Positions 1 through 8,175 are shown, counted from the stretch's first letter. The stretch: 64,000 nucleotides of DNA from Cognatundibacterium crateris (GCF_010078235.1 NZ_JAABOS010000002.1:420855-484854), one strand, 5' to 3'. Numbers and translations are program-made. The notes: a model not told the origin generated them from the letters alone.

Positions 1-972
1 CCATTTGCGCTCAACCATATCAACCTGTGGCTGCTGGAAGATACCCTGATGACGGATCAGGGCCCGGTACATGGCTGGACCGTAGTCGATTGCGGCATCG
101 CCAGCGACGCAACGCGCGATGCCTGGGAAGTATTGTTTGGCGATCTGCATAATCATTTGCGCGGGCTGCCGGTAATACGCGTCATCGTCACCCACTGCCA
201 CCCTGACCATGTGGGCCTGGCCGACTGGCTGTGCAGCCGCTGGAAAGCGCCGCTGTGGATGACGGCGGGTGAATATGCGTTTGCACGTATGATGTCGGCC
301 GCGCTGCCCGGAGCAGATGGCACCGCCATGTTCCCTCACTTCCGCCGCCATGGCTTGCTGGACCCGGCGATGGAAGAACAGATACAGGAAAGAAAAGGCC
401 ATTACACGCGGCTGGTGCCTACCGTTCCAGCCAGCTACCACCGCCTGCAGGAAGGGGTGCCGCTGATGATCAACGGGCGCGCCTGGCAAATCATCGCCGG
501 TTACGGCCACTCGCCTGAGCATGCGTCGCTGTACAGTGCTGAGCTGAATCTGCTGATTTCAGGCGATATGCTGCTGCCGCGTATTTCCACCAATGTCTCG
601 GTGTTTGCGATAGAGCCGGAAGCCAATCCGGTACAGCAGTATCTGGATTCCCTGCAAAAATACAGCGACCTGCCACCGGATGTGCTGATCCTGCCTTCGC
701 ATGGCAAGCCTTTCCGTGGCGTACAGACGCGCGTACGGCAATTGCAGGAACATCATGCAGCACGGCTGGACGAAGTGCTGACAGCCTGCGCCACGCCGCA
801 ATCGGCTTGCGATATTGTGCCGCTGATGTTCCGCCGTCCGCTTGATGCGCATCAGCTGACCTTTGCCATTGGTGAGGCTCTCGCGCATCTGCACCAGCTG
901 TGGTTCGCCGGGCAGTTACAACGCAGCCTGGGTGAGGATGGAGTCTATCGCTTTAGCGTGCAGCCAGGCTGA
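1..972 (+). CDS. MBL-fold metallo-hydrolase, 5' end outside the window
   Basis: The frame is open from base 1, and the codons before the first ATG (base 49) encode a conserved-looking PFALNHINLWLLED stretch, so the true start lies upstream. It carries the full metallo-beta-lactamase set: THCHPDH (HxHxDH), a His in the GYGHSPEH loop, the bridging Asp in LISGD and the late His in LPSHGKPF. These ligands normally bind two zinc ions and activate water for hydrolysis. The substrate cannot be told from sequence; beta-lactamase-like hydrolases of the glyoxalase II or acyl-CoA thioesterase type are the usual neighbours of this fold. No signal peptide can be judged because the N-terminus is missing. 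Confidence 0.9.
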   Translation, partial: PFALNHINLWLLEDTLMTDQGPVHGWTVVDCGIASDATRDAWEVLFGDLHNHLRGLPVIRVIVTHCHPDHVGLADWLCSRWKAPLWMTAGEYAFARMMSAALPGADGTAMFPHFRRHGLLDPAMEEQIQERKGHYTRLVPTVPASYHRLQEGVPLMINGRAWQIIAGYGHSPEHASLYSAELNLLISGDMLLPRISTNVSVFAIEPEANPVQQYLDSLQKYSDLPPDVLILPSHGKPFRGVQTRVRQLQEHHAARLDEVLTACATPQSACDIVPLMFRRPLDAHQLTFAIGEALAHLHQLWFAGQLQRSLGEDGVYRFSVQPG

Positions 973-1002
973 GCAGACAACGCACTGACGAATGCCTGCA
1001 AT

Positions 1003-1845
1003 TCATTTGGCTTGCAAACGCAAACCCGGACTGGACGGCGGCAAACTGCATGTGGCATCGGCCTGCAGGAAGGCGCGTACTGTTTGCATGATCAGCTTCT
1101 CAGAAGAACGTGAAGCACCGTGCCCGGCAAAATGTTGATGGGTCGCGCCATCGATCACTCCCAGCCATTTACAGCCGCCTGGCATCTGACTGAATGGCGT
1201 GGTGCGGGTTTCCCAGGACAAGCCACCGAGTTCAAAGTCACGGGTACCGGTCAGCAGTAAGACAGGTTGACGGATATCAGCCCAGGCCTGCTCGGGAAAG
1301 ATATTACCCGGCCCTTGCGGCGACAGCGCGATATAGCGGTCAAAACTTTTCTGTGCGTGTATTTGCATCAGATTGTCGGCACCAGCTTCCATCATGGTGA
1401 TTGCTGCACCCATAGAATGGCCAATCAGCACCGTCGCCTTGCCAGTGCAATGTGGCTGTGCCCATAAGCGAGCCGCGTTGATGTCCAGTTGCCGCGCGCG
1501 GTAGGCGGCACTGTCGGTCACCATACTGCTCAGTGCTGACTGCAGATTGCTGGCGCGCAGACGCTTGCGCAACACGTCGGTGCCACTGTCGTGATGATCG
1601 GGCACCACCGCCAGCCAACCCTGCTCTGCCAATCCTTGCGCCAGATAGGCATAGCCTTGTTCTGAGCCACCGGCACCATGCGAAATCACTGCCACGCCCT
1701 GACAAGAGCCACTGGCCGGATACACCATCGCATTCAGCAATTGGCTATCGGCGCGCTCCAGCCGGATGCGGTTGGCCGCAATGGCCTGAGGCAGAGTCAG
1801 GCCGCACAACATGAGTACAGAGAATCGCGCTAGCAAAGGCTTCAT
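1003..1845 (-). CDS. Exported alpha/beta hydrolase (dienelactone hydrolase-like)
   Basis: A 280-residue protein from an ATG at 1845, preceded by GGAG eight bases upstream; the longer frame to 1878 lacks this site. Residues 1-24 form a Sec signal peptide ending in QAIAA. The fold is recognisable from SHGAGGS (oxyanion loop), VPDHHDSG and the nucleophile elbow GHSMG with Ser144; LLLTGTRD and ATHQHF supply the likely Asp and His. It resembles predicted dienelactone hydrolase-type or PAF-acetylhydrolase-like periplasmic esterases. The substrate is unknown. It is convergent with the MBL gene, leaving 30 bases between stops. Confidence 0.85.
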   Translation of the reverse strand: MKPLLARFSVLMLCGLTLPQAIAANRIRLERADSQLLNAMVYPASGSCQGVAVISHGAGGSEQGYAYLAQGLAEQGWLAVVPDHHDSGTDVLRKRLRASNLQSALSSMVTDSAAYRARQLDINAARLWAQPHCTGKATVLIGHSMGAAITMMEAGADNLMQIHAQKSFDRYIALSPQGPGNIFPEQAWADIRQPVLLLTGTRDFELGGLSWETRTTPFSQMPGGCKWLGVIDGATHQHFAGHGASRSSEKLIMQTVRAFLQADATCSLPPSSPGLRLQAK

Positions 1846-1966
1846 GTCCGGCTCCGGTATCGTCAGAAACCGCATCATGCCATTGCGCGCGCTGGGTGTG
1901 ATTGCGACAGTCTGAAAATTTGTAGCAAGATGTAAGTTAGCCGGTACACGCTCCTGCAGATCAGCT

Positions 1967-2482
1967 TCAGATTTGCAGATAATCGGACACTATCCTGATA
2001 TTCGCCAGTTCTGCCTTCACCCTGGCCACATCCTGCTCGGTGCCGTGCGCGATCAAAATGTACTGATCCGCTTTCAAAGCAGTTTCATACATGATCTGCT
2101 TTTCTTTAGGCACACCGATCACCGTCATGGCTGCACCCAGGGCTGACAAACCACCGACGATCACCGCACCTTCCAGTGCGGATGCGATCATCGCCACTAT
2201 CGGTCCTGCCATCGCCACCAGACCAACACCTGGAAACACAAATACCGCAGGTGCGATCAGCAAGCCCCAGATACCGCCCCAGAATGCGCCTTTCGCTCCC
2301 CAGGATTTGATTTTATCCCCCATGGTATAGAAACCAATGGGATGCTCTTCGCTGTGATAACCCTTACCGATCAACGATAATTTGGTGACATCGATTCCGG
2401 CCACACTCAATTTACCTATCGCCACTTCGGCATCTGCACGGGTGCCAAAGACATAAATCGCCGCTTCCTGTATATGCATCAT
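1967..2482 (-). CDS. Glycine-rich membrane stress-type protein (DUF1269-like)
   Basis: A 171-residue protein. I place the start at the tandem ATGs near 2482/2479 because GGAG lies five bases upstream; the longer frame to 2605 would run into the BON gene. An N-terminal segment (AIYVFGTRADAEVAIGKL) matches the small alpha/beta module of general-stress proteins. It is followed by GDKIKSWGAKGAFWGGIWGLL and two Gly/Ala-rich hydrophobic segments (roughly residues 65-125) that look membrane-embedded, then a soluble tail (YILIAHGTEQDVARVKAEL). It lies 71 bases downstream of the BON-domain gene on the same strand, so the two are probably co-transcribed in an envelope-stress unit. The precise function is unknown. 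Confidence 0.75.
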   Translation of the reverse strand: MMHIQEAAIYVFGTRADAEVAIGKLSVAGIDVTKLSLIGKGYHSEEHPIGFYTMGDKIKSWGAKGAFWGGIWGLLIAPAVFVFPGVGLVAMAGPIVAMIASALEGAVIVGGLSALGAAMTVIGVPKEKQIMYETALKADQYILIAHGTEQDVARVKAELANIRIVSDYLQI

Positions 2483-2553
2483 CCGCGCTCCAAAAGTTAA
2501 GCCTGTCAGCGTCTGTGCTGACACTACGCTGCAGTCAGCCGCTATGCTTGTAT

Positions 2554-3207
2554 TTATCCAATCTGTAAATGATCGACCACGGTCTGAACTCCAGGTGCCC
2601 GCCATGCAATCCGCTTGGCCATAGATCGTTCAAAATCATTGTGCACAGTGCCGGACAAGGTGATGCAATCGCCTTCCTGTATGACATCGATATGCGGGTG
2701 CGCGTCGCCACCGCTGCGTCGCAGTGCTGCTTCGATATCTGTTTTTAATGCCAGTGGCGAACGCGGTTTCCGGGTAAGATGAATCAGATCCGTCAGTCCG
2801 GTTACGCCAAACAGAGAAGAAAGCGTCTTGACCGCTGCACGTTTTTCAAAGTCCCATTGCACTTCGCCGGAAATGGTAATCCAGCCATTTTCCACCATGA
2901 TCTTCAGGCGTTCGTCCGGCACCAGGCTGTTCCACGACAGCACGCTCTGTGCGAGGCGCGCGATGTCGGCATCACTACGCACACTGGATTGCGGTAAATT
3001 CACCGTCAGCTGCACCGTCAAAGCCTTCACACCAAATACACCGAGTGCGGTTCTTTCTGCTATCCATTTTTGTATATAGCTGGGCACCTGACCATTCAGC
3101 GTTACCACCCCATCTTTGACAAATACCTGTATCGCATCCTCATCCAGTGATGGCTCCCATTTCAGTTCCGCCATTAAATCGGACTGTATCTGTACGTCGC
3201 TACGCAT
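2554..3207 (-). CDS. BON-domain protein with three BON repeats (OsmY-like)
   Basis: 217 residues, with AAGGAG just upstream of the ATG. The sequence splits into three BON-like units of about 70 residues. Each has an acidic helix (DEDAIQV, SLVPDERLK, HPHIDVIQ) followed by VxVKDGxVTLxGxVxS-type strands: VFVKDGVVTLNGQVPS, IMVENGWITISGEVQ and VIQEGDCITLSGTVHND. BON domains are thought to bind phospholipid or peptidoglycan, and OsmY-type proteins are induced by osmotic and stationary-phase stress. Unlike OsmY, no signal peptide is visible, so this copy is probably cytoplasmic. Its neighbour downstream is the Gly-rich membrane protein. Confidence 0.88.
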   Translation of the reverse strand: MRSDVQIQSDLMAELKWEPSLDEDAIQVFVKDGVVTLNGQVPSYIQKWIAERTALGVFGVKALTVQLTVNLPQSSVRSDADIARLAQSVLSWNSLVPDERLKIMVENGWITISGEVQWDFEKRAAVKTLSSLFGVTGLTDLIHLTRKPRSPLALKTDIEAALRRSGGDAHPHIDVIQEGDCITLSGTVHNDFERSMAKRIAWRAPGVQTVVDHLQIG

Positions 3208-3471
3208 TTTGCTCTCCTTCGCCAGAATTGGTCAGACTATGGTGCCCGCCTGGCCTCCGTCATACCGTTCGCTAACGAACATCACGCCGCTGACTAAGGG
3301 TTTTTTTTTAAAATCCGGTTCGCAATAAAAGCGGTAAATGTTGGCTGACGAACAGTAAGGTAAGTAGCGCTCCACTACATTCAGTCTGCGCAATGTTGCG
3401 CTCAATTGAGGTGCCGCACAGCATGCGGCTCAGCACTTCATCAGGTCTGGTAAGGACAAAGGAGAAACACT

Positions 3472-3963
3472 ATGCATACTGCAGAGTATCAAGCAAACAG
3501 CAGCGCCGGCGCGCAACCGGTTCAGCAAGTTTCGAATAAAACTGAGGATAAGGATGAGGATTATCAGATTCGTAAAGCAGCCGTTGTGTCCTTGCTGGCG
3601 AAAGACTTAACTGAAGAACTGGTCGGCATCATGCAATACATACTGCATTTTTATACTGAAAACAAAGAGTACTCTCCCGCCGTGGAAAAATGTGAAGCGC
3701 AAACCACGCAATTGCTACTCAAAAAACAATGCGAACTGACGGAAGAAATCGGCAATTCAGCGGCACCGCAAACTACGCCAGGCAACGTCAAAGATGGCTC
3801 GCTGCATACTGCACTATTGAAATCTGAGCTGGCAACGGAGAGCAAGCAGATAGACAGCTATCTGCACTCCAAAGCGGAGGATGCGCTGCAGGCGGAACTG
3901 CCTTTCCACCCGCCGGGAACATCCGTATCTGCGGGAGAACAGCATGCGAAAGTGGGAGTATAA
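3472..3963 (+). CDS. Acidic protein with possible ferritin-like helices
   Basis: 163 residues behind a strong AAAGGAG site. I do not recognise a named family. The first 35 residues are low-complexity and acidic (NKTEDKDEDYQ). Then comes an amphipathic helix, LLAKDLTEELVGIMQYILHF, that resembles helix A of bacterioferritin or Dps-like proteins, an EEIG segment, and LLKSELATESKQIDSYLHSKAEDAL, which resembles a ferritin helix C. The E-x-x-H pairs of an active ferroxidase are not clear, so this may be a non-catalytic ferritin-like protein. It overlaps the downstream DUF4177 gene by 20 bases, which implies coupled expression. Confidence 0.7.
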   Translation: MHTAEYQANSSAGAQPVQQVSNKTEDKDEDYQIRKAAVVSLLAKDLTEELVGIMQYILHFYTENKEYSPAVEKCEAQTTQLLLKKQCELTEEIGNSAAPQTTPGNVKDGSLHTALLKSELATESKQIDSYLHSKAEDALQAELPFHPPGTSVSAGEQHAKVGV

Positions 3964-4147
3964 ATCGGTCACCTCCAGCTATCTGAACGGCAGTGGAAAT
4001 TTGTTGGAACTGGCGAGTTCACTTGAGCACCAACTGAACGACTACGGACGACAGGGCTGGGAGCTGATTCATATCGCCGGCTTACACAATCACTTTGCCA
4101 AATCACCGGTATTGGTGTTCAAGCGTCCGCTGGCAGAAACCGAGTAA
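3944..4147 (+). CDS. Small DUF4177-type protein
   Basis: 67 residues, MRKWEYKSV..., with GGGAGA a few bases before the ATG at 3944; this start lies inside the end of the upstream gene. The pattern WEYK ... LxxLExxLNxYGxxGWELxHI ... FKRP is characteristic of the DUF4177 family, small alpha/beta proteins of unknown role. The 20-base overlap with the ferritin-like gene suggests translational coupling. Confidence 0.8.
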   Translation: MRKWEYKSVTSSYLNGSGNLLELASSLEHQLNDYGRQGWELIHIAGLHNHFAKSPVLVFKRPLAETE

Positions 4148-4250
4148 ATACAGTATCTGCTGCCCGCTGTATTGGCCAGGGTAGCGCGCAATTGTTATGC
4201 TTTTGTCTGAGCAATACTGGCATACTCAGCATCTTTGTGCCGGAGTTCTG

Positions 4251-4883
4251 ATGTTAGCCATATTGCTCACCCTCGCCACCCTGCACTGGATCGTCTTAGT
4301 GACGCCCGGTGCTAACTTTTTACTGGTCGGCCAGTTAGCCGCCAGCGGTCAGCGCTCACAGGCACTGGCCGCTGCTGCGGGCATCACTTGCGTCACGCTG
4401 ACCTGGGCCACACTCGCAGTGCTGGGCATAGGCATCGTGTTTCACGCCCATCCCGCATTACGTCAACTGGTGCAAATCGCTGGCGGCCTGTATCTGCTCT
4501 ATCTGGCCAGCAAACTGTGGCAAAGCAAGGGCCAGAGTCAAAGCGCAACACTGCAGCAAATCAGCCTGGCGGCCGCTTTCCGTATGGGCTTCCTGACCAA
4601 TATCCTGAACCCGAAAACTGCACTGTTCTTCGGCAGCGTGTTCGCTACCGTGCTGCCGGCGCAACCGGACTGGAGCATGACGCTCAGTGCTGTGTTACTG
4701 GTGTATGCAAACGCAGTGATCTGGCATGTGTTTCTGGCGCTGGCTTTCTCACATCCGGCCATACAACGCCGCTATGACAAGCAGCGGCAAAGCCTGAGCC
4801 GCTTTTCCAGCCTGATGGTCGGCCTGTTCGGCACCCGCCTGCTCTGGACTACGCTGCAGGAATTGCGTGGCAGATGGCTGTAG
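4251..4883 (+). CDS. LysE/RhtB-family amino acid exporter
   Basis: 210 residues from an ATG at 4251, which has GGAG five bases upstream; the frame stays open to 4197 but that start has no good ribosome site. The N-terminal TM carries the family signature TPGANFLLVGQLAASGQR (normally TPGPN). It is followed by about five further hydrophobic segments and FRMGFLTNILNPKTALFFGSVF, the second conserved LysE/RhtB motif. Members are inner-membrane exporters of amino acids or homoserine lactone-like compounds. The Pro-to-Ala change in TPGP is a minor oddity. The gene stands alone, with no divergent LysR-type regulator. Confidence 0.9.
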   Translation: MLAILLTLATLHWIVLVTPGANFLLVGQLAASGQRSQALAAAAGITCVTLTWATLAVLGIGIVFHAHPALRQLVQIAGGLYLLYLASKLWQSKGQSQSATLQQISLAAAFRMGFLTNILNPKTALFFGSVFATVLPAQPDWSMTLSAVLLVYANAVIWHVFLALAFSHPAIQRRYDKQRQSLSRFSSLMVGLFGTRLLWTTLQELRGRWL

Positions 4884-5278
4884 TGCGCTGGGCTGTGGCC
4901 TGAAAACGCATAGCGCGCCGTTTGTGTTGCAAAAAAATCATATTGTTTTACAGCCAGTTTGCTTCAGCCTAAGTGCTGGGGCAAACGATTTCCAGCTTGT
5001 TACTGAAAGCAATGTCCGCACCACTATTGGCTTGCAAGCCTTTTTCACCTCAAAAGCCGCGCCATTGCTAGGCCTTTGCTTTTTTATTTACTCAAATTGC
5101 AGACCTGCAGACCACGCGGCTACTCAGCAAGAATAACTCTGTTTCCAAAAATAATTGCATATAGGAAAAATTCGAGTTACATTTCTATACAACTTGTGGG
5201 CGACAGCAGCGTCACACAACAGCCTGCACATACACAACTGCTGACTCTATTTCAACCATGGACACAGGGAGACCGTCT
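4884..5278 (+). other. Non-coding gap with weak hairpin
   Basis: 395 bases between the exporter and the HNH-like gene. Short open frames here have no ribosome site or recognisable protein. GGCTTGCAAGCC at 5029-5040 followed by five T could be a weak terminator for the exporter. The rest is AT-richer than its surroundings and probably carries the promoter of the HNH-like gene. Confidence 0.35.
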
Positions 5279-5575
5279 ATGCTGTTTGACGAAGCGATGA
5301 AGCTGCATATCTGGAATAAAGCCAGCACGGTTGATCATGTCGATGCCAGTATGTGGCGCCGCGATCAGTGTGGGGCCTGGATCAAATACACGGAATTTGG
5401 CAATCGCTTTTCAGACTACGGATGGGAAATCGACTACATCCTGCCACTGGCCGAAGGTGGCGTCCATGAAGAAAAAAATCTGCGCCCGCTGCAATGGGAA
5501 AACCAGCTATCCAAACGCGAAGGCCGTCTGACCTGCGTATTACGCGCCATCGGTCCGGAGAATATGCGGATCTGA
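5279..5575 (+). CDS. HNH-nuclease-like protein with Tyr in place of the first His
   Basis: 98 residues; GGGAG lies seven bases before the ATG at 5279, which I prefer to the upstream ATG at 5258. The C-terminal half reads WEIDYILPLAEGG then NLRPLQWENQLSK, the layout of a short HNH/McrA-type domain (normally W-x-x-DH-I-x-P ... G ... N-L-x-x-L-x-x-x-N-x-x-K). Here the general-base His is Tyr53, so nuclease activity is doubtful; Asn67 and the late Asn75/Lys79 region remain. No zinc-binding CxxC pairs are seen. It is monocistronic and not next to any phage or restriction gene. Confidence 0.75.
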   Translation: MLFDEAMKLHIWNKASTVDHVDASMWRRDQCGAWIKYTEFGNRFSDYGWEIDYILPLAEGGVHEEKNLRPLQWENQLSKREGRLTCVLRAIGPENMRI

Positions 5576-5623
5576 AATCCCTGACGTCAACCAGGCAGCC
5601 TCCGGACGAGCGCTGCCCGGTCC

Positions 5624-5668
5624 AGCGTTCAGCGTTCAGCGTTCAGCGTTTAGCGTTTAGCGTTTAGC
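5624..5668. repeat. Heptanucleotide tandem repeat
   Basis: Six perfect head-to-tail 7-base units between the convergent HNH-like and SRPBCC genes: AGCGTTC three times (5624-5644), then AGCGTTT three times (5645-5665), then a partial unit. The ordered C-to-T switch suggests expansion by slippage. It ends one base before the SRPBCC stop codon. Confidence 0.9.
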
Positions 5669-6079
5669 TCAGGCTACCGCTTCGACATAACGCGCAAAAT
5701 TATCGAGTATCGCCTGCCAGCCTTGCTGTTGCTGTTCGCGCGGGAATACGTTCTCAGGTTCAAACGTGACGGTGACCAGCACACTGTTGTCTGCCTGCGT
5801 GACAAAATCGACTTGCGCATGACGCTCGCCGAAACGATAGGCGAGACGCTGGCAAGGCACGACCTCCGTGTAGACGCCCGCAAAATCAAAACCATGGCTG
5901 CCATCCTTCGCTTCCATGCGTGAGGAAAATACGCCGTCTACGCGCAGATCGACTTGCGCTGCGGTGGTATGCCAATCCGGCGACGCTGCATTCCATTGCA
6001 TGATGTCTTGCGGTGTGGTGTAAGCCTGCCAGACTTGTTCTGGTGTGGACTTGATGGTGACACTAACGCTGATATTCAT
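5669..6079 (-). CDS. SRPBCC (AHSA1/START-like) protein
   Basis: 136 residues from MNISVSVTIKS at 6079; the frame extends upstream but only MNISV matches the usual beginning of this fold. TPEQVWQAYTTPQDIMQWNAASPDW is the classic AHSA1/CalC opening, and W-x-x-x-L-x-NF-x-x-YVE at the end is the C-terminal helix. The domain forms a hydrophobic ligand cavity; Aha1-C-like small proteins of this type are widespread and mostly uncharacterised. It is the last gene of the minus-strand accessory-enzyme run (8.1 to 5.7 kb), 108 bases after the DUF1801 gene. Confidence 0.88.
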   Translation of the reverse strand: MNISVSVTIKSTPEQVWQAYTTPQDIMQWNAASPDWHTTAAQVDLRVDGVFSSRMEAKDGSHGFDFAGVYTEVVPCQRLAYRFGERHAQVDFVTQADNSVLVTVTFEPENVFPREQQQQGWQAILDNFARYVEAVA

Positions 6080-6187
6080 ACGCTTCTTTTTTGCTTTGTG
6101 CTGGTGCACGGTTGATGATGTTGTATCGCCGGGCATCCCAAAACCGCTGGCACGGCAATGCCTCAGCCCTCATTTACTCACACGAGC

Positions 6188-6595
6188 TCACGTGAGCTTA
6201 CGTTTTACTGCATCTGCTAACAATTCTCGGAACACAGGTATATCCAGGTCAGACAAGCGCTTGATATACAAACAGCCCTTACCGAGTTTGCATCGTCCCA
6301 GCCGGGCTAATAAATCCTGATCGGCTTCAGGTCCAGCCACACCGTACACTGAGATATCGCCTTGACGGGATGAGAAACCCAAGGCACAGATTTCACCGGT
6401 TTTACCGCCTGACAAGGCATACCTGTGGACGCCAAAGCCAACGATGGCCGTGCCCCACATCACCGCATTCTGCCCACTGATTTCAGCCATCATGCTCAGC
6501 AATTGCTGACAATCCTTGCGCCTGGCCTCATCACTGATCGCGGCCATATAATCAGCGACCGCGGCTGTGGTTGCCTTGGTTTTGTTGTCTGCCAT
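6188..6595 (-). CDS. DUF1801 (YdhG-like) protein
   Basis: 135 residues behind AGAAGGAG. The pattern is that of DUF1801: DYMAAISDEARRKDCQQLLSMM, then MWGTAIVGFGVHRYALSGGKTGEICALGFSSRQGDISVY, then LGRCKLGKGCLYIKRLSDLD. The fold is frataxin-like, and the molecular function is not established. It lies in the same minus-strand run as the GNAT and SRPBCC genes. Confidence 0.9.
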   Translation of the reverse strand: MADNKTKATTAAVADYMAAISDEARRKDCQQLLSMMAEISGQNAVMWGTAIVGFGVHRYALSGGKTGEICALGFSSRQGDISVYGVAGPEADQDLLARLGRCKLGKGCLYIKRLSDLDIPVFRELLADAVKRKLT

Positions 6596-6672
6596 CGATA
6601 TTCTCCTTCTGCCATCTTGCCAACTCTGTTCAAGCAGTCGACTTGCTCCTGCTTTAATCCGTAGTCCCGCCG

Positions 6673-7197
6673 CTACAGGCTACGCTGCATAAAACACCAG
6701 TGCGCCTGCCATTCCTGCGGCACTTCAGTACCTGCATAGGGTGGGCAAGACTGAAATCCATAACGTCGATAAAGCCGCTGGGCGGACTGCATAAATACGG
6801 CACTGTCCAGACACAGACGCGTGTAGCCAAATGCGTGGGCATCAGCTAGTAAAGTCTGCATCAGACTATCTGCCAGACCCAGCTCGCGGTAAGCAGGACG
6901 CAAATAAATACGTTTGAATTCAGCCAGCTCCGTGCTCAGACCACGCAGCCCGCCCATTCCTGCAATTTGTCCATCCACCTGCAGTAAATAAAAAATCCCT
7001 TGCGGTGGCGACTGCGTACAGACCGCTGCCAGCGCAGTCGGCAGATAATCCCGCAGCGGCGACGCGGGCGAACTGATGGGCAAATCCTTGACCAGCTCCA
7101 GCTGACTGAAGACCCAGCCCAGATATTCCTCATGCAAGGCCAACAGCGGCTGCTGATGGCGCTGTAAATCGGCAACCAGGAACTGTACTGTCGTCAT
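6673..7197 (-). CDS. GNAT N-acetyltransferase
   Basis: 174 residues. GNAT features are FYLLQVDGQIAGMGGLR (beta4), EFKRIYLRPAYRELGLADSLM (motif A, acetyl-CoA pyrophosphate loop R-x-x-G-x-A) and LCLDSAVFMQSAQRLYRRYGFQ (motif B, with the typical A-x-x-L-Y-x-x-x-GF). Its ATG overlaps by four bases (ATGA) the stop of a possible small upstream frame. The acceptor substrate is unknown. Confidence 0.92.
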   Translation of the reverse strand: MTTVQFLVADLQRHQQPLLALHEEYLGWVFSQLELVKDLPISSPASPLRDYLPTALAAVCTQSPPQGIFYLLQVDGQIAGMGGLRGLSTELAEFKRIYLRPAYRELGLADSLMQTLLADAHAFGYTRLCLDSAVFMQSAQRLYRRYGFQSCPPYAGTEVPQEWQAHWCFMQRSL

Positions 7198-7361
7198 CGT
7201 GATACTTCCATCATTAGCTGACCAGGTTTGAAAAAATCAGAGACAGCATGTTGTCTGATGGCCCAAGCGGTGAAGCCTCCTTCACGTTGTCTATACAGTA
7301 GCAATACCAGCCCCGGATCTGGCACATCCTTAATCGGTATAGGTCCAGCTGTCTGCGCCAT
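7194..7361 (-). CDS. Possible small coupled ORF between GFA and GNAT genes
   Basis: A 55-codon frame (reading ...VPDPGLVLLLYRQREGGFTAWAIRQ... and ending GQLMMEVSR) fills the gap between the GFA and GNAT genes, and its TGA overlaps the GNAT ATG as ATGA. No ribosome site precedes the ATG at 7361 and no family is recognised. It may be a real leader-type peptide, a remnant, or chance. The ATGA junction is the only positive evidence. Confidence 0.3.
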   Translation of the reverse strand: MAQTAGPIPIKDVPDPGLVLLLYRQREGGFTAWAIRQHAVSDFFKPGQLMMEVSR

Positions 7362-7713
7362 CAAAATACCGGATACGTATTCCTTTGAGCAGTTCAGGGT
7401 CAAAAAGTCGGCTATTCACTCCCACCCGATCTGTCGGCCCACCATCTAGCGTTTCCCAATGGGTTGCACAGCCGCAGGTTTTACAGTGCATGGTGCGGAT
7501 AGAGCGGGCACCCCAGATATATTGCGTAGTGTGTTCAGGATGGCCCAAAATCTGCACCGTATCAGCGCTATAAAATGCCCAGAGTGCACCATTGCGACGG
7601 CAAATCGAACAATTACATTCAACGATGGATGCCGGCATCGCAGGCACGCTAATCCGCACTGCACCGCAATGACAAGTAGCGACCAGTTGACGCATGCTGT
7701 TATCCGGCTTCAT
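7330..7713 (-). CDS. GFA-family zinc protein (formaldehyde-activating-enzyme-like)
   Basis: 127 residues, starting at the ATG at 7713 that overlaps the upstream VOC stop as ATGA. It has the full set of zinc cysteines: ATCHCG (C14, C16), ECNCSICRR (C33, C35, C38) and MHCKTCGC (C77, C80, C82). These match the two zinc sites of the GFA/CENP-V fold. Family members include glutathione-dependent formaldehyde-activating enzyme, but most short members have no proven reaction. Its coupling to a glyoxalase-type protein suggests electrophile or aldehyde handling; that is inference. Confidence 0.9.
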   Translation of the reverse strand: MKPDNSMRQLVATCHCGAVRISVPAMPASIVECNCSICRRNGALWAFYSADTVQILGHPEHTTQYIWGARSIRTMHCKTCGCATHWETLDGGPTDRVGVNSRLFDPELLKGIRIRYFDGADSWTYTD

Positions 7714-8096
7714 TGCCCGGCAGGTGGCTGCCACAGTTCCACCTTATTCCCTTCCGGATCGATCACCCAGCCAAATTCGCCATACTCCGAGGACTCGGTT
7801 TTTTCCAGCACCTGACAACCTTCTTCACGCAAGGCTGCCAGCAATGCAGCCAAATCTGCGACGCGGTAATTGATCATGAAGCTGGCGCGACCCGGCGCAA
7901 ATTGCGCGTTTTGTTCAGCACCAATCGACCACACCGTGGTGCCGCCTACAGGCTGACCGGTCTCATCCGCCCAGCTGAATGCCGCGCCACCCCAGGGCTG
8001 CACATCGATACCCAGATGGCGCTGATACCAGGCGCGCAAAGCGGCTGCGTCTTTGGCCTGAAAGAAGATACCGCCTATTCCTGTCACACGTTGCAT
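7710..8096 (-). CDS. VOC-family (glyoxalase/bleomycin-resistance) protein
   Basis: 128 residues from the ATG at 8096, preceded by GGGGAG; the frame to 8126 lacks a site. A single VOC module pair is visible: GIGGIFFQAKDAAALRAWYQRHLGID and then ASFMINYRVADLAALLAALREEGCQV with EYGEFGWVIDPEGNKVELWQPP, the usual C-terminal metal-ligand Glu. It heads a run VOC-GFA-(small ORF)-GNAT-DUF1801-SRPBCC with ATGA overlaps, so it is probably the first gene of an operon. Substrate unknown. Confidence 0.92.
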   Translation of the reverse strand: MQRVTGIGGIFFQAKDAAALRAWYQRHLGIDVQPWGGAAFSWADETGQPVGGTTVWSIGAEQNAQFAPGRASFMINYRVADLAALLAALREEGCQVLEKTESSEYGEFGWVIDPEGNKVELWQPPAGQ

Positions 8097-8124
8097 GATC
8101 GCTCCCCGGTAAATAGTGAGGCCC

Positions 8125-8130
8125 ATTATA
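8125..8130 (-). promoter_or_regulatory. Putative -10 element for the VOC operon
   Basis: On the minus strand a perfect TATAAT lies about 30 bases before the VOC start at 8096. No good -35 hexamer is seen at 17 bases, so this is a tentative sigma70-type promoter. Confidence 0.35.
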
Positions 8131-8175
8131 AAGATGCAGTTGCAGCGGCTGTGCTGAGCTGCATCGTTCAGGCAT

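Noticed and set aside
4867..5136. Plus-strand frame of 89 codons after the LysE-type gene
   Set aside because: No ribosome site, no family, odd composition.
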